A stretch of 64,000 nucleotides of DNA from Eriocheir sinensis (taxonomy: Eukaryota; Arthropoda; Malacostraca; Decapoda; Varunidae), in contig NW_026110849.1 in NCBI RefSeq assembly GCF_024679095.1, positions 1 to 64,000 on the forward strand. The letters are read 5' to 3'. Shown piece after piece: positions 28,975 to 41,470 of this stretch (positions are counted from its first letter, which is position 1; each line of letters starts with the position of its first letter). The notes under the pieces are model-generated. The model made no database searches. It was not told the DNA's origin and saw nothing but the letters and a program-made list of their open reading frames with translations. The translations under genes were made by a program, and so were the position numbers.

Positions 28975-29910
28975 ACAGGCTGACTTGATTTCTGTCTGAG
29001 ACTGACTGGCTAACTGATTAGCTGGCTGACTAACTAGCTGGCGGACTGATTGACTGACTGAATGACTAATTGGCTGACTCGCTGGCTAGTTGACCGACTT
29101 CTGATTGCCTGAGTAATTGAATGAAAAACTGGGTGATTAAGTAAATAGCTGACTGGTTGACTGACTGAATGGTTGATAAAGTGACTAGCTGAATGGTTGA
29201 CTGGGTAGCAAACTGGGTGACTGGCTGATAAACTGACTGACTAACTGGCTGACTGATTGATTGGGTGACTGACTGGTTTACTACCTGCCTGATCAATTTT
29301 AACGCTGACTTTTCGACTAACGGACTGGATGACTAGCAGACTGACTGGCTGATTGGATGATTGCCTGACTGGCTAACTAAATAACTGAGTAGCTGACTGG
29401 CTAACTGACTGGCTGAGTGACTCACTGACTAGCTGGCTGACTGGTTGACTATGCCAGACTAATGTTTGACAAACTGAATAAATTTTGACTGGCTGACTGG
29501 CTGGGTGGGTGACTGACTGACTGGCGGGTGACTACCTATATGACTGAATGGGTGACTAGCTGACAGAATATCTGGCTGATCAACTACCTTACTGACGGAC
29601 TGACTGACAGGTTGACTGAGTTGACTGGCTAACTGACTAATTGACTGTATGACAGGCTCACCCGCTGACTGACTGTCTGAGTGACTAGCTGACTAATTGA
29701 TTGGCTGACTCTCTGACTGACTGACTGGCTAAGTAGCTGTAGTCAAGTGACTGATTGATGGACTAGTTGACTAACTGACTGACTCACTGATTGCCTAACT
29801 CACTGACTGACTGCCTGACTGACTGACTAACCAACTGGCTGACTAAAAGATAGGTTGACTGCTTGATTAGCTGCCTGACTAACTGAATGACTTACGGACT
29901 GATTGGTTAC
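28975..29910. repeat. Degenerate (GACT)n tract, about 0.9 kb
   Basis: Almost the whole stretch consists of CTGACT, GGCTGACTGA and AACTGACT words in four-base phase with many substitutions. It is an old tetranucleotide array. On the minus strand it translates to SQSVSQPV-like runs, which are not a gene. Confidence 0.88.
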
Positions 29911-29924
29911 GGTGGTAGTTGTGG

Positions 29925-30018
29925 AAGGGGTAACGGTTTGGTGGTGGTGGTGGTAGGGGGGGATAGAGAAGTGGTGGTGGTGGTGGTGGTTGCAGTGGTG
30001 GTGGAGGGGGGTTGGGGG
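29925..30018. repeat. (GGT)n-rich tract
   Basis: GGTGGT blocks with G runs on the plus strand; potential G-quadruplex former. Confidence 0.85.
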
Positions 30019-30181
30019 GGCAAAGTTTTAATTGACGATTGTCCTTGACACTTAATGAAGAGCTTGCCTAATCGCGTCGGGACAAAAATAGACTCTCGGC
30101 CATTTTATTAATACACGCGTTGAGGCGAATCACTTTTCAAAGCCATCACAAAACAATTATAATGACGGAGGAAAGCAACAG

Positions 30182-30415
30182 GCAGACAGACACAGACAGA
30201 CAGACAGACAGAGAACGATACAATTAACAAACGAACGATGTAAATAATAAAAAATATTATTGTTATTTTTATCATTACAATTACTAATATACAGAGCAGT
30301 AGTAGTAGTTTAGTAGTAGTAGCAGTAGTAGTAGTAGTAGTGGTAGTAGTAGTAGTAGTCGTGGTAGTAGTAGTAGTCGTGGTAGTAGTAGTAGTAGTGG
30401 TAGTAGTAGTAGTAT
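30182..30415. repeat. (CAGA)n and (AGT)n
   Basis: CAGA units at 30182-30212 and imperfect AGT/GTA units at 30297-30415. Confidence 0.88.
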
Positions 30416-30425
30416 CAGCATAAAA

Positions 30426-31235
30426 ATCCAGACAACACAGGAGGCAGGCGCCTCTAACTGACTAACGTCACTACCAATCAGAGCAAAGGGCTTCAGCCTC
30501 AACAAACAAGAATTTGTCTACGCCGTTGCTCTGAGATATGGTTGGCCGATTGAGGGACTGCCTGATCTCTGTGCATGTGGATCACCGAAGGATGTCACTC
30601 ACACCATGACATGCAAGAAGGGAGGCTTCGTCTGTATCCGACACGATGAGGTGAGGGATCTGACAGCCAGCATGCTCGGGGAGGTACGCCAAGACGTCAC
30701 TACCGAGCCGGCACTGCTTCCACTGGACAGCGAACACCTTAGATACAGGACGGCCAATACTTCACATTAGGCACGGGTTGATGTAATTGTAAGTGCTCGC
30801 GGATTCTGGATGCGCGGACAGCGAGCATTCATGGACATCCGCATATTCGACCCGATGGCTGCCTGTCACCGAGAGCTGGCCTTGGAAGCCGCCCACCACA
30901 GGAACGAGCAGGAGAAGACAAGGGCATACGGTGAAAAAATCCAGCATGTGGATCAGGGCAGCTTCACTCCCCTCGTCTTCACCATATCCGGCGGGATGGG
31001 TCCCAGGGCCCGATGCTTCTACGCACGAAAGGCGGAACTGATCTCAGAAAAGAAGCATCAGCCGAGGAGCCACGTTGTAGCCTGAATGAGGTGTCGCCTC
31101 TCGTTCTCCCTGCTCAAGTCGGCCATCCTATGTCTCAGGGGCACCAGACACTCTGGCCCAAAAGCCACCAACATTTCCAATATGGACTATGAGGCCACAG
31201 TGGTGGAGAGTGACATTAGGGTGGGTCGGGAGCGA
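30426..31235 (+). pseudogene. Mobile-element zinc/nuclease-like domain protein, disrupted
   Basis: One frame is readable from about 30426 to 31238 despite three stops. It starts with LTSLPIRAKGFSLNKQEF, then VALRYGWPIEGLPDLCACG, a C-x-C...H...C cluster (CACG, VTHTMTC), IRHDEVRDL, then VIVSARGFW, AFMDIRIFDP, YGEKIQHVDQGSFTPLVF and RCRLSFSLLKSAILCLRG. This order matches a repetitive metazoan protein of mobile elements. The cluster followed by the RH, GFW and DIRIF blocks suggests a restriction-like (PD-D/E-xK) nuclease, but that is inference. Stops occur at TGA 30462 (where the family has Trp), TAG near 30768 and TGA near 31083 (again Trp expected). No RT is adjacent; (AGT)n borders the 5' side. 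Confidence 0.6.
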
Positions 31236-31422
31236 CATGAGTAGTGAAGGAATAGTAGTAGGAGAGGATAAGGTGTTATTTATAGATTTAGTGCTAAGTA
31301 GTATTAGTGATATGCTTGGATGCCACAGTCATTAGCAAACAGAGCTGGGGCTAATGACATCCAATTTATGGAGCCCTCCATGATTATGTGTCGGAAAAAT
31401 AAGCATGGGTGGAGGTATCTTT

Positions 31423-31424
31423 TT

Positions 31425-31491
<67 letters not shown>

Positions 31492-31512
31492 CGGTGGTGG
31501 TGGTGGTGGTAG
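31423..31512. repeat. (GTA)n then (GGT)n
   Basis: (GTA)n from 31423 to about 31491, then GGT units. Confidence 0.94.
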
Positions 31513-31645
31513 CAGCAGCAATAGTAGTAATATTAGTAGAAATAGTCATTCCTCTATTCGTTATTCTTTCCGTCCCATCCATATTTGCAACCCACTGACA
31601 AAACACCGGGAAACAGTAACGTTGAACATTTGTGCGTGTGAGTAA

Positions 31646-34251
31646 ACATTGCAAAAGTCAATTTAAATATATCTGTCACCTACAGACCTCCCGGGCAATC
31701 ACTCGATGACGACCTTGAAATGTACAGCGTCTTAAGGCAGTCACTTAATAACAGCGACTCACTGATATTAGGAGACTTTAACCTCCCCCATATCGACTGG
31801 GCGACACTGTCAGGTACAGAAGGCGAGTCACATAGAATGATCGAATTTCTAGAAGAAAATTATCTAAGCCAAATGGTTTCTGAGCCAACTCGACAAAATA
31901 ATATACTCGACCTTGTTATAACGACCCAAGATAACCTTGTCAGTAGTGTCACGGTAGGAGAACACCTCGGTTCTTGCGATCATAAATTAGTGCGCGTCGA
32001 CATTAAAGCTCAATCATCAGTGACTGAAAATAAAGTAAAGGTGCCCAATTTCAAAAGAGCTAACTTCGTAGAAAGTCGCCAACAACTAACAGCAATCCCA
32101 CTATCCGATGACTGCAACGTAGAGGAAGCCCGGCTAAGCCTTAAACATCACTTACTCACTCAGCAGAACACATTCGTCCCCTTGTGCGAGAAGCGAATTA
32201 ACACTAATAAAAGCCCACCGTGGTTTAATAGCGAAATTAAACAATCAGTCAATGAGAGAAAATTGTTTTACAGGTTAAAGAAAGAACAAAGCACGCCCGA
32301 GAACATTAGACTTTATAATGATGCCAGGCGACGAGTAAAAAGACTAGTAGGTCAGGCAAAGCGTAGATATGAAGAAAATATTGCAGCCAAATGTAAAAAT
32401 AACCCGAAATCTTTCTTCAGTTACATAAACAACAGAAAGGCGATCAAAAGTGGTATTGGACCTTTAACAAACAGCGACGGTGCACTAGTGACTGACAGCC
32501 AACACATTGCAAACCTCTTAAACAATTACTTTTCCTCGGTGTTTAATACTAACAGTCTTCCTCTCGCTACCACCAACACCAGTACTATTGTAAATCTCGA
32601 GCATGCATTGCCTAATTTTGAAATAACAACCGATGAAGTCCTTAAAGCTCTCCATTCACTTAAAACAAATAAAAGTCCTGGACCTGACAAAGTATATCCA
32701 ACTCTGCTGAAAGAAACGAAGAGCGAAATACTCTCCTCCCTCGCAACCGTATTCAATATGTCCTTGCGACAAGGCATCGTCCCTTCAGATTGGAAAAAGG
32801 CTAACGTGACACCGATTTTCAAGAAAGGAGACAAAAAAGTACCAGGTAATTACAGGCCCATTAGTCTAACTTCGGTTGTAGGTAAGCTACTTGAGGGCAT
32901 AATTAGAGACAAAATTGTGAGTTACCTTGAAAGCCACTCATTGATTGGGGACTCACAACATGGCTTCGAAACAAAAGATCCTGCCTATCAAACCTATTAA
33001 CCTTTTATAACGACCTCTTCACTGTTTATGACGTAACCAAATCACTGGACGTAGTCTATCTTGATTTCAGAAAGCGTTTGATAAAGTCCGCATCATAAAT
33101 TACTTTACAAATTAAAGCAAATAGGTATCGACGGTCAAGTAAACCAATGGATCGCGAATTGGTTGAGCAACAGACAACAAAGAGTAGTGATTGACGGATT
33201 TAACTCAGAGTGGGCGCCTGTCACTAGTGGCTTCCCTCAGGGCTCGGTTCTTGGCCCAGTGCTCTTCATTATTTACATCAACGACGTGGATGTTGGACTC
33301 AATAACTGCATTAGTAAATTTGCAGACGACACAAAGATTGGTAACTCGGTTCTCACTGACGAAGACAGGCAAAGCCTCCAAGAGGATTTGCACAAAATTT
33401 CAGCTTGGTCGGATAGATGGGAGATGCCCTTTAACGTAGACAAGTGCCAGGTCCTTCAAGTTGGAACGAGGAATAAGAAGTTCGAATACGAAATGCGCGG
33501 CGTTAAACTAAAAAGCGTTCAATGCGTCAAAGACTTGGGGGTCAAAATCGCGTCAAACCTCAAATTCTCACAGCAATGCATCGATGCAACAAATAAAGCG
33601 AACAGAATGTTGGGCTTCATTAAAAGAAACTTTGTATTCAAGAATAAAGATGTAATACTCCCGCTCTACAACAGTTTAGTCAGACCCCACTTGGAATATG
33701 CGGTACAGTTTTGGTCCCCCCACCATGCAAAGGATATTGCTAAATTAGAAGGTGTTCAGCGTCGGGCAACGAAAATGATCCCTTCCTTGCGCAACAAATC
33801 CTACGAAGAAAGGCTTTCTACCCTTAACATGTTCTCTCTTGAGAAACGTCGCCTCCGAGGAAAACTGATCGAATGTTTTAAAATACTTAATGGTTTCACG
33901 AATGTAGACAGATCAACATTGTTTATGATCGATGACAGTCTGCGCACGAGGAACAATGGCGTAAAACTCAGATGTAGACAAGTAAATTCAGACTGCACAA
34001 ATTTTTCTTCACCAACGTTGTAGTGCGAGAATGGAATAAGCTTCCACCATCAGTGGTCCAGTGTAACACGATTGACTCCTTCAAAAATAAGCTCGACCGT
34101 CACCTCCTTCAACTTAATATCAACTAGAGTAGAAGTGCAACGTTTTGGAGTCTTCTGATTAATGTAAAATCACATAGGTTTAAGGACAGACCACCAAGTC
34201 TGGACCATGGGGTCTGTGTGGTCTGATTTTCTATGTAAATCTATGTAAATC
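31646..34251 (+). mobile_element. CR1-like LINE family C, copy C1
   Basis: 5'-truncated within the endonuclease (first readable block NISVTYRPPGQS at about 31665). It continues through RT and the C-terminus and ends with two CTATGTAAAT decamers at 34231-34250. The same tandem decamer, reverse-complemented as GATTTACATA, ends C3 and the tail fragment C5. Short tandem 3' tails without poly(A) are characteristic of CR1/L2-type LINEs. Confidence 0.9.
31720..34021 (+). pseudogene. Family C (C1) endonuclease/reverse transcriptase
   Basis: Endonuclease C-terminal half: LILGDFNLPHIDWATLSG and LGSCDHKLVRVD (catalytic D, N and DH). RT: SFFSYINNRKA linker, TNKSPGPDKVYPTLL, FKKGDKKVPGNYRPISLTS, DSQHGF. 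A frameshift near 32966 and another near 33075 disrupt motif A (C2 reads DFQKAFDKVPHHKL there). Motif [21 protein letters not shown]. Active site: ISKFADDTKIG (near 33318). C-terminus: KSVQCVKDLGVKIASNLKF, LVRPHLEYAVQFWSPHHAKD, LEKRRLRGKLIECFKILNG. A further shift near 34015 separates the final EWNKLPPSVV-type block. Non-functional as read. Confidence 0.9.
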
Positions 34252-34326
34252 ATTTTTCCCAATCCTTCAATTACCCAGCTAACTTTCCTTCTTTTCTATT
34301 TTACCTCTCTCACTAAATAGTCTATT

Positions 34327-34330
<4 letters not shown>

Positions 34331-34387
<57 letters not shown>
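34331..34387. repeat. (CT)n microsatellite, left block
   Basis: About 28 CT units, immediately before the hairpin island. Confidence 0.96.
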
Positions 34388-34910
<523 letters not shown>

Positions 34911-35253
34911 TTCTACTTTATCCGATCTAATATCTCTTCCCCTCTTTCGTCTTTATCATTTATAAGAGAAAGGTTGAGGAAGGGGGCAATGGAGAGGAAA
35001 GGTACGGTAAGCAATACAAGGAAAGAAGGACGGAAGGAAGGAAGGGAGGGACGGAGAAGGAAGGGAAGGAGGAAGGTAAAATGAGCATTAAGATATGGAT
35101 TTAGAATGGAAGGTGGGAAGATAAATATAATTAGAGTAAAGAAGGAAGGAGGAGGAGGGAGGAAGGAGGAGGAGGAGAGAAGGAGGAGGAAGGAGGAGGA
35201 AGATGGGAGCTTAGACAATATAGATAAATCAGGCTGTAACGGAGGGTGATGAA

Positions 35254-35383
<130 letters not shown>

Positions 35384-35720
35384 CAGCAGTCAGAGGGAGA
35401 GGCCGTACGCTCAACGCTCCGTCAGCAGTGTGAAGTAGCCGCACCTGAGGCTGCCTCAGATTCTCCAGACGTCCTCAGCACCTACAACACCCCTTCATCA
35501 CCAACACTGCAAAGTGTTCTGTGTAGTGCCTTGCGAACAGTGCGGTGGACAGTGTAAGGACAGTGCCAGACCCATACACTCAGAGGATTTAAATCTCTTG
35601 GGACGTCCTCTCCGCCCTTCCACAGCTGCACTGCATTCCAAAAGGGATTAACTGCGGCCGCCCCCCTGCCCGGCCCTGTCCTGACCTGACATCTCCCACA
35701 TCTCACCATCTCGCACGCAC

Positions 35721-36283
35721 ATGGCAGGCTCTATCCCTCCTCACAGCAAAATTGCCTGGGCCGGCCAAGCAGGCTTCCCTGGCGCCAGATACTGCTGCAT
35801 CTGTAACTACTCTACACGGGACAGGCCTGTGACGACCTGCACCGGAAAATACTGCCCAACTCTGTGTGCGGTGAGTGTTTCTCAGACGCCGAACTCTGCT
35901 GCGCCCAGATAGGTGAGTTAAGGCGTGCCCGAGGCTGCTTCCGGCCTGTGACTTACGAGTTGACCTCACCCACCACCTCAGAGCTCGAGGAAACCAACAG
36001 CGAGACCGTGCCGGAAGAACAAGAACAATCGATTCCTCCATCAAGGAGGAGCACGCAGGGCGTCTGGTTCAGCCCCAGCAAGAGACTCAGAGGCAGAAAC
36101 TAATCATAAACGATACAGGGAAAAGAAAAAGCTTGTTCTGAATTAAAAGATTGCAAAAGCAAAAACTCTGAGTCTGTTTGAACAGATTGAAATCTCTGAG
36201 TTGGAGAAGTCACCCACAGATCACCAACATCGCCACGAGTGCACTGCCCAGCAAGATTGACACAGACTGGGAGGAAGTAAGAA
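35721..36283 (+). pseudogene. Family F ORF1, N-terminal part with PHD-type finger
   Basis: ATG at 35721 (CGCACATGGCAG). The product begins MAGSIPPHSKIAWAGQAGF, then RYCCICNYSTRDRPVTTC and, after a one-base shift near 35865, VGECFSDAELCCAQ, giving a Cys-rich finger of the PHD type seen in ORF1 of some LINEs. It continues LRRARGCFRPVTYEL, an acidic EEQEQ stretch and basic SKRLRGRN before a stop at 36101. The frame then degrades to 36283, where E1 begins. The role expected from ORF1 proteins generally is RNA binding and chaperoning of the LINE RNA. Confidence 0.65.
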
Positions 36284-36915
36284 CATAAGAACATAAGAAC
36301 GCAGGAGTCTACAAGAGGCCGGTAGGCCTGTACGAGGCAGCTCCTTTGACCCTAAGCTCCCGTGTATCTAACCCCACCTAATATCGCTGTCCATGAATTT
36401 ATCTAGTCTATTTTTGAATGTGACAATTGTATTGGCACTCGCCACATGACTGCTAAGCCTATTCCACTCATCCACCGCCCTGTTAGTAAACCAATTTTTC
36501 CCTATGGCCCTGTTGAATCTGAATTTATCCAGTTTAAACCCATTACTTCGTGTCCTACCCGGTTCTCTTACCAACAAAACCTTATGAATGTCTCCCTTAT
36601 TAAAGCCCTTCATCCATTTATAGACCTCGATCATGTCTCCACGCACCCTTCGCCTTTCTAGAGAATGCAAGTTTAACTGTTTGAGTCTTTCCTCGTATGG
36701 CAAGTTTCTCAACCCCTGAATCATCTTAGTCATCCTCCTCTGCACCGATTCTAACATTTTGATATCCATTCTATAGTAAGGTGACCAGAACTGAACCGCA
36801 TAGTCAAGATGAGGTCTAACTAATGCTAAATATAGTTTGAGGAAGACTTCGGGGCTTCTGTTGCTTACGCTCCTTGAAATAAATCCCAGTACCCTATTAG
36901 CTCGATTTCTAGCTT

Positions 36916-39900
36916 CTTTTTTTTTTTTTTTTTTTTTTTTACAGCAAAGGAGACAGCTCAAGGGCACAAAAAAGTAAACATTAATAAAAAAAAAGCCCGC
37001 TACTCGCTGCTCCTAAAAAGAATCCAAAGAGGTGGCCGAAAGATAAGACAGTTTCGGGAGGAGAGGTGTCCTGATACCCTCCTCTTGAAAGAGTTCAAGT
37101 CGTAGGCAGGAGGAAATACAGATGAAGGAAGATTGTTCCAGAGTTTACCAGCGTGAGGGATGAAAGAGTAAAGATGCTGGTTAACTCTTGCATAAGGGGT
37201 TTGGACAGTATAGGGATGAGCATGAGTAGAAAGTCGAGTGCAGCGGGGCCGCGGGAGGGGGGGAGGCATGCAGTTAGCAAGATCAGAAGAGCAGTCAGCG
37301 TGGAAATATCGATAGAAGATAGAAAGAGAGGCAACATTGCGGCGGAATTTAAGAGGTAGAAGACTATCAGTATGAGGAGGAGAGCTGATGAGACGAAGAG
37401 CCTTTGCCTCCACTCTGTCCAGAAGAGCTGTGAGTGGAGCCCCCCCACACATGAGATGCATACTCCATTCGAGGGCGGAAAAGGAACCTGTATATGGACA
37501 GCAACTGTGCAGGGGAGAAGAACTGGCGGAGACGGTACAGAACGCCCAGCCTCGAGGAAGCTGATTTAGTAAGAGATGAGATATGAAGTTTCCAGTTGAG
37601 ATTTTGAGTTAAGGATAGACCGAGGATGTTTAGTGTTGAGGAAGGTGATAGCTGGGTGTTGTCAAAGAATAGGGGATAGTTGTTTGGAAGATTGTGTCGA
37701 GTGGATAGGTGGAGAAACTGTGTTTTGAGGCGTTGAAGGACACCAGGTTCTTCTTGCCCCAATCGGAAATAATAGTAAGGTCTGAGGCTAAGCGTTCTGC
37801 AGCCTCCAGCCTTGAGTCGTTAAGTTCCTGAAGGGTGGGTCTTCTATTAAAAGAAGTTGAATAATGCAGAGTGGAATCATCGGCGTAGGAATGGATAGGA
37901 CAGTTCGTTTTGGAAAGAAGATCATCAATGAACAACAGAAAAGAGTGGGAGATAGGACAGAACCCTGTGGGACACCACTGTTAATAGATTTAGGGAAGAA
38001 CAGTGACCGTCTACCACGGCAGAAATAGAACGGTCAGAAAGGAAACTGGAGATAAAGGTACAGAGAAGGATAGAAACCGTAGGAGGGTAGTTTAGAAAGC
38101 AAGATTTGTGCCAGACCCTATCAAAAGCTTTGATATGTCCAGCGCAATAGCAAAAGTTTCACCGAAACGGCTAGAGAGGATGACCAAGAGTCAGTTAAGA
38201 AGGCTAGGAGATCACCAGTAGAACGCCCTTGCGGAACCCATACTGGCGATCAGATAGAAGGTCAGAAGTGGAAAGGTGCTTTTGAATCTTACGGTTAAGG
38301 ATTGATTCAAAAGCTTTAGATAGACAAGAAAGTAAAGCAATAGGACGGTAGTTTGAGGGATTGGAGCGGTCACCCTTCTTAGGTACAGGCTGTGTGAAGG
38401 CATACTTCCAGCAAGAAGGAAAGGTAGATGTTGACAGGCAGAGGCGAAAGAGTTTGACCAGGCAGGGTGACAGCACGGAGGCACAGTTTGTAAGGACAAT
38501 AGGAGGCACTCCATCAGGTCCATAAGCCTTCTGAGGATTGAGGCCAGAGAGGGCATAGAAAACATCATTTTGAAGAATCTTTATAACAGGCATAAAGGAG
38601 TCAGAGGGGGATGAGTAGGAGGAATATGCCCAGAATCGTCCAGAGTGGAGTTTTTAGAAAAAGTTTGAGAGAAGAGTTCAGCCTTAGAGATAGATGAGAC
38701 GGCAGTGTTGCCGTCAGGACTGAGGATTGGAGGGAAAGATGAAGAAGTGAAGTTGGAGGAGATGCTTTTGGCTAGATGCCAGAAGTCACGGGAAGAGTTA
38801 GAGAAAGCAAGGTTTTGACATTTTCTATTAATGAAAGAATTTTTGGTTAGTCGGAGAATAGATTTGGCACGATTTCGGGCAGAAATGTAAAGTTCATAAT
38901 TAGCATTAGTTTGAAGGCTCTGGTATCTTTTGTGAGCTACCTCTCTATCATTGACAGCACGAGAACAAGCGTGATTAAACCAAGGCTTTTTAGCGTGAAT
39001 GTATTCCTCCATTCCAGAGACAATCACCTCAGTGATGCGCTGGGCACACACAGAGGGGTCTCTGTCCTGAAAGCAAAAATCATTCCACGGGAAATCTGAA
39101 AGGTACATCCTCAGGTCGTCCCACCGAGCTGAAGCAAAATGACAGAAGCATCGCCTCTTCGGTGGGTCCAGAGGATGTACAGGAGCGATAGGACAGGATG
39201 CAGAAATAAGATTGTGATCGGAGGAGCCCAACGGAGAGAACAGTTTGACAGAATAAGCAGAAGGGTTTGAGGTAAGGAAGAGGTCTAGAATGTTGGGCCG
39301 ATCTCCAAGACGGTCAGGAATACGTGTAGGGTGCTGGACCAGCTGCTCTAGGTCGTTGAGGATAGCAAAGTTGTAGGCTTGTTCACCAGGATGGTCAGTG
39401 AAAGAGGATGAAAGCCAAAGCTGGTGGTGAACATTGAAATCTCCTAGGATGGAGATTTCAGCGAAGGGAGAGTGGGTCAAGATGTCCTCCACTTTAGAAT
39501 TCAAATAGTCAAAGAATTTTACATAGTTGGTAGAGTTAGGTGAGAGATAAACAGCACAGATGTATTTAGTAATAGAATGACAGTGAAGTCTTAACCAGAT
39601 GGTGGAAAATTCAGAAGAGTCAAGGTCGTGGGCACGAGAGCAAGTGATGTCGTTGCGCACGTAGGCAACATCCAGCTTTGGATTGAAATTTAGGATAGAG
39701 AGAGTAGGATGGAACAGAGTAGAGATTGCTGTCAGTAGCCTCAGAAACCTGTGTTTCGGTAAGGAAGAGAAGGTGAGGTGTAGAGGAGGAGAGATGATGT
39801 TCCACAGAATGAAAATTAGAGCGAAGACCGCGAATGTTGCAGAAATTGAGAAGAAAGAGGTTCGAGGAGTTATCAAGACACCTCTCGGGTCGGCAGCCAG

Positions 39901-40216
39901 AAGGAGTCCTCCTGGGGAATTTGTGGTCCCCCCCCCAGGCGGGGACTCCGAGGCATTGCTTAATTGAGCCATTTTGAATTTTGAATTTTGGAAAAAGGTG
40001 TATATGTTATGTGAATGTAGTGTGGTGTGGATAAAGAGAGGATCTGTCTTTAGAGAGCATGCTGAACTACTCTCCAGTGTTGGTGAGACAATAGGGAAAC
40101 GGTTAGTGAGGACATGGGAAGGGTCTTTGGAGGGCTTCAGCTCCCTTCTCACCTCCCATATATACCTCACCGGGAGTGGCTTGCGCCCGTTCGGTAGGTG
40201 TCTTCCTACCTACTCC
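36916..40216 (-). mobile_element. LINE family A, near-full-length copy A2
   Basis: About 3.3 kb. The 5' end (GGAGTAGGTAGGAAGACACC on minus) matches A1, and the 3' poly(A) appears as T at 36917-36940. It is bordered by a 5-bp repeat AGCTT at 36911-36915 and 40217-40221, a likely target-site duplication inside the coding sequence of E1. Hence A2 is younger than E1. Confidence 0.93.
37020..39975 (-). pseudogene. Family A ORF2 in A2, frameshifted mostly at homopolymers
   Basis: ATG at 39973 (AAAATGGCTCAATTAAGC). Same domain order as A1: [67 protein letters not shown] (YADD intact), LFRPRMEYASHVWGG and a terminal KLWNNLPSSVFPP block. Unlike A1 it lacks the TAA and TAG in the linker ([11 protein letters not shown] and [12 protein letters not shown] are open). 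Breaks are a 2-bp loss at about 39675 and single-base losses relative to A1 in runs at about 38613, 38231, 38133, 37993, 37943 and 37723. If those were sequencing errors the ORF would be close to intact. Confidence 0.88.
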
Positions 40217-40703
40217 AGCTTGAATGCATTGTGCCCTTCGACGGAGATCAGAGCTCACTAAGACCTCTAAATCTCTCTCGCACCCAGACCTGCTTATGAG
40301 AGTGTCATTTAAGCAATAGTTATGTGAGGGGTTGTTCCTACCTACACTCAGAATACTGCACTTCCCTACATTGAACTCCATCTGTCATTTATCCGCCCAG
40401 TCATACAATATGTTGAGTTCACCTTGGAGAATACTAGCGTCCTGATCCGACTCAATTACTCTACCGATCTTGGTATCATCTGCAATTTACTAACATCACT
40501 ACTAATTCCTGTATCTAAGTCACTGATATAAATAATAAACAAAAGTGGACCTAATACCGAACCTTGTGGGACCCCACTCGTAACACATCCCCAGTCAGAT
40601 CTTTTACCATTGATTGGCACTCTTTGCTTCCTATTGCCAAGCCACGCCTTGACCCAGTTCAAAACTTTACCCTTTACTCCGTGAGCCTGTAATTTGCTCC
40701 GAA

Positions 40704-41469
40704 TGCTCCGAATCCCTCTTCTGGCGAAGCTGGTGGACGTCAGGCTTTCACGCAAACTCGCCAAACTCGTGGACTGCTTGCCTCCCTCACCTAGTGTCGA
40801 AGGAGCCAGCGGCCCCGACAGCAGCGACAACAGCAGCAACACCAACACAACCTCCGACGACGCCACCGCCACTACCAGCACCACAAGCCGGGACGCTGCT
40901 CAGGCCAGCGACCGTGAGGCCACAGACGTCAGCAGCAGCAACGACAACAACCGCAGCGCTCCTCGCTCCGGCACAAGTGTCGCTGACGGCGCCATTGAAA
41001 GAAGAAATAACCAAAACAACGGCCGAGGAGTAACTGAAACCGGCAACCGCAGGGGAGGCCAGGAGCTGACAGGAGACAACAGCAGGAGGCGGCGTGAAAT
41101 CCATCGAACGCTGCTCACCGCGGTTCCTCTCGGCCGACGCCTCCTTCCCCTTGTCGTCGCCCGGCCAGACAAGGCGACCTCAGCCGACCCGCCCAGGAAC
41201 ATCACCCCGCCCCTCGACGCCGCGGGAGAAACAAGGTATGTGACTACTGCTCCCGCCGAGGCCACACAGCGGAGGAGTGTCACGCAAGGGCTGCAGACGC
41301 AAGGCAAGAACAACTCCTCAGACGTGTGATTGCTGAGGTCAGGCAGCCGACTCCAGTCACCTGCCTCCTCCACCTGGACCCTCACACATCGCGCCAGACA
41401 CCCGGCTGGCATTGGTTGACCCCTCTCTCCTACCTGAGTAGCTTCATCACCCATCACCAACTCAGATAG
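40704..41469 (+). pseudogene. Family F ORF1, C-terminal part with CCHC knuckle
   Basis: Starts [18 protein letters not shown], then a long Ser/Thr/Asn-rich linker (to about 41050). A frame change follows to VCDYCSRRGHTAEECHARAA (41236-41295), a CX2CX4HX4C zinc knuckle typical of LINE ORF1/gag-like proteins that bind RNA. The knuckle frame ends at TAG 41467-41469, one base before the ATG of ORF2 at 41471. A TGA at about 41095 separates the knuckle frame from the linker. Confidence 0.65.
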
Positions 41470-41470
41470 G

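Larger units (their letters stand above)
36284..40703 (-). mobile_element. CR1-like LINE family E, copy E1, split by A2
   Basis: Two minus-strand halves flank A2. The upstream half (40703-40217) gives [40 protein letters not shown], a degraded active-site region and MEFNVGKCSILSVGRNNP. The downstream half (36915-36284) gives ANRVLGFISRSVSNRSPEVF, LVRPHLDYAVQFWSPYYRMD, ERRRVRGDMIEVYKWMKGFN and VDEWNRLSSHV. They join at CIQA/RNRANRV across A2. The 3' end carries repeated TTCTTATG units (36284-36300 as AAGAACATAAGAAC). 5'-truncated in the RT. The C-terminal reading frame 36368-36912 is open, the rest is broken. Confidence 0.85.
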
